Shown here: in pieces, positions 23,856 through 25,233 of the stretch
Numbering within the stretch: the stretch's first letter is position 1
Layout of the letters: every line of letters begins with the position of its first letter
Source: Pseudomonadota bacterium
GTDB taxonomy: Bacteria > Myxococcota > UBA9042 > PHBI01
Assembly (NCBI GenBank): GCA_005772945.1
Contig: SXIE01000203.1
Span: forward strand, 1 to 25,233
Length of the DNA: 25,233 nt
Direction: 5' to 3'
Translations under genes and position numbers: made by a program
Notes under the pieces: generated by a model
Database searches by the model: none
The model's input: the letters and a program-made list of their open reading frames with translations, nothing else
Told to the model about the DNA's origin: nothing

Positions 23856-25233
23856 TGCGCCTCTGGCAGCGGCTGGCGATCGCGCTCGTCGTCGGCGCGC
23901 TCCTGCCACTGGTTGTCGCCACCTTCATCATCGTCGACGGGGACGCTGAGCGCCTTACCGAGGGCGCGCGCGCACGCCACCTCGCGATCGCCGACGTTGC
24001 TCTCGGCGAAATCCGGAGCCTGTTGGCGCGGTCGCTGGCCGAGATGCGCGTACTCGGCCACACGCTCGCCCGGGCGGACGAGGCGCTCGCGGAGCGCGAC
24101 AAGGCCTTTCGCGCGCGACTGCTCGCCGCCGAGCTCGTCGACCAAGTCGCCGTCTATGGCCCCGACGGACAGCGCGTGTTCGTCGCGCGCGCGCGCGGCG
24201 CCGCGAAGCCGTGGAACCCGCCCGAGCGGCTGACGGGCGAGCAGATGGCGGCGGCGGCGCCGACCTCCGCACGGGGCTTCGCGGCTTGGGCCGTCGCACG
24301 GCGCGAGGACGGGAGCTTCGTCTTGCCGCTGGTGGTCGCGGCCACGGCGACCGCTTCCGACGGGCCCGCGGCGCTCTCGCTGCCCGGCGCCCCCGCGCGC
24401 GTCTATGCCTACCTCGTCGCGGACATCGCGCTCGAGCCGCTCGTGACGCTGGTCGGCGGCCTTTCGGAACGTCACTTCGCGCGCGTCGATCGCGTGCGCG
24501 TCGTCGGCGAGAACCTGCAGGTGATCGCCGCCGGCGATGCCCGCCAGCAGGGCGCGTCGATCGCCGGATCGCCCGCTCTGGCCGAGGCCTCGGCCGGCTC
24601 GACCCCATTTCGACGCGAGGCCGCCTACGCGGTCGACTACGTCGAGCCTCTGACGGGTGATGCGCTCGTCGGCGCGGTCGTGCCGCTGCCGGAGCTCGGC
24701 TGGGCGGCGCTGGTCGAGGAACGACAGAGCGAGGCGTACGCGGCCATCACCGCCGCGTGGCGGGCGGCGCTCGTGGTCGGAGGCGTTGCGACGGCGATCG
24801 CGATCGTCATGGCACTCATCACGGGACGTCGGCTCGCCAAGCCGGTCGCAGCCGTTGCACGCGCGGCCTCGCGGGTCGCCGCCGGGGACTTCGCGGTGCG
24901 CATCCCGACGCGCGCCGCGGGCGGCAAGAACGAGGTGGCCGAGATGGGCCACGCGTTCAACCGGATGGCGGCCGACCTCGGCAGCTACCGCGAGCGCCTG
25001 GTCCACGAGACGCGCGCCCGCGAGAACCTCTCGCGCTTCATGTCGCCCGAGGTCGTCGAGACGATCGTGCGCGGCGACCGCGCGCTCGCGCTGGGCGGCG
25101 AGAGGAAAGAGATCACGATCCTCTTCGCCGACGTCGTCTCGTTCACGCGCCTGACGGAGCGCCTCGAGCCCGAGCGGGTCGTCGCCATCCTCAACGAGCT
25201 CTTCACGATCATCACCGAGATCGTGTTCCAGCA
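23855..25233 (+). CDS. Class III nucleotidyl cyclase with sensor and HAMP domains (cut by right window edge)
   Basis: Starts MRLWQRLAIALVVGALLPLV, a membrane helix, followed by about 270 residues of extracytoplasmic sensor region. A second helix (ALVVGGVATAIAIVMALITG, about 305-325) follows, then HAMP (GRRLAKPVAAVARAASRVA, DFAVRIPTR, NEVAEMGHAFNRMA) and the start of a cyclase domain: FMSPEVVETIV, EITILFADVVSFTRLTE with the first metal Asp in FAD. The second metal Asp and substrate-selecting residues lie beyond the edge, so cAMP versus cGMP cannot be decided. The ATG overlaps the previous stop by one base. It probably converts envelope state into a cyclic nucleotide signal. Confidence 0.92.
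   Translation, partial: MRLWQRLAIALVVGALLPLVVATFIIVDGDAERLTEGARARHLAIADVALGEIRSLLARSLAEMRVLGHTLARADEALAERDKAFRARLLAAELVDQVAVYGPDGQRVFVARARGAAKPWNPPERLTGEQMAAAAPTSARGFAAWAVARREDGSFVLPLVVAATATASDGPAALSLPGAPARVYAYLVADIALEPLVTLVGGLSERHFARVDRVRVVGENLQVIAAGDARQQGASIAGSPALAEASAGSTPFRREAAYAVDYVEPLTGDALVGAVVPLPELGWAALVEERQSEAYAAITAAWRAALVVGGVATAIAIVMALITGRRLAKPVAAVARAASRVAAGDFAVRIPTRAAGGKNEVAEMGHAFNRMAADLGSYRERLVHETRARENLSRFMSPEVVETIVRGDRALALGGERKEITILFADVVSFTRLTERLEPERVVAILNELFTIITEIVFQ

Overview
The window is a high-GC segment from a Gram-negative soil-type bacterium, most likely a member of the Myxococcota (Polyangia-like). The lineage call is an inference. It rests on an ELWxxDGT-repeat surface protein with a MYXO-CTERM-like tail, a Cys-rich Dickkopf-like lipoprotein, an OmpA protein with calcium-binding type-3 repeats, a LysM/FecR/beta-barrel protein, and a sigma factor fused to a zinc-finger domain.

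Region 1 (1-6162, minus strand) is a tightly packed histidine operon in the order hisG-hisC-hisB-hisH-hisF-hisAIE-hisD. The junctions are 4-nt or 1-nt overlaps, except the last, where TAA and ATG abut. hisD runs off the left edge. It covers the pathway from ATP+PRPP to histidine except for an intact histidinol-phosphate phosphatase. HisA, HisI and HisE form one polypeptide whose HisIE half resembles fungal HIS4. HisC ends in what looks like the last quarter of a lost HAD phosphatase domain. A 34-36 nt palindromic repeat occurs three times in 3.4 kb: in frame inside hisH, in frame inside hisC, and in the intergenic region upstream of hisG.

Region 2 (6370-8956, plus strand) is a three-gene overlapping unit: a small two-helix membrane protein, an RlmK-type 23S rRNA methyltransferase, and a membrane protein with a C-terminal LEA14/WHy-like domain. 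It converges on region 3.

Region 3 (9020-14377, minus strand) encodes envelope proteins: a predicted outer-membrane barrel, two Cys-containing lipoproteins translated as an overlapping pair, and a lipoprotein alpha/beta hydrolase. A possible 46-residue metal-binding protein lies on the plus strand at 14425-14565.

Region 4 (14550-18651, minus strand) has the 933-residue ELWxxDGT protein and a multi-spanning membrane protein. The 265 bp between them hold two strong palindromic structures.

Region 5 (18809-25233) has an ECF-type sigma factor fused to a zinc finger on the minus strand. Divergent from it is a plus-strand overlapping operon encoding OmpA/type-3-repeat protein, LysM-FecR-barrel protein and a class III nucleotidyl cyclase cut by the right edge. 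This looks like an envelope-to-cyclic-nucleotide signalling unit. No tRNA, rRNA, CRISPR array or transposase was seen, and no gene-free stretch exceeds 300 bases.
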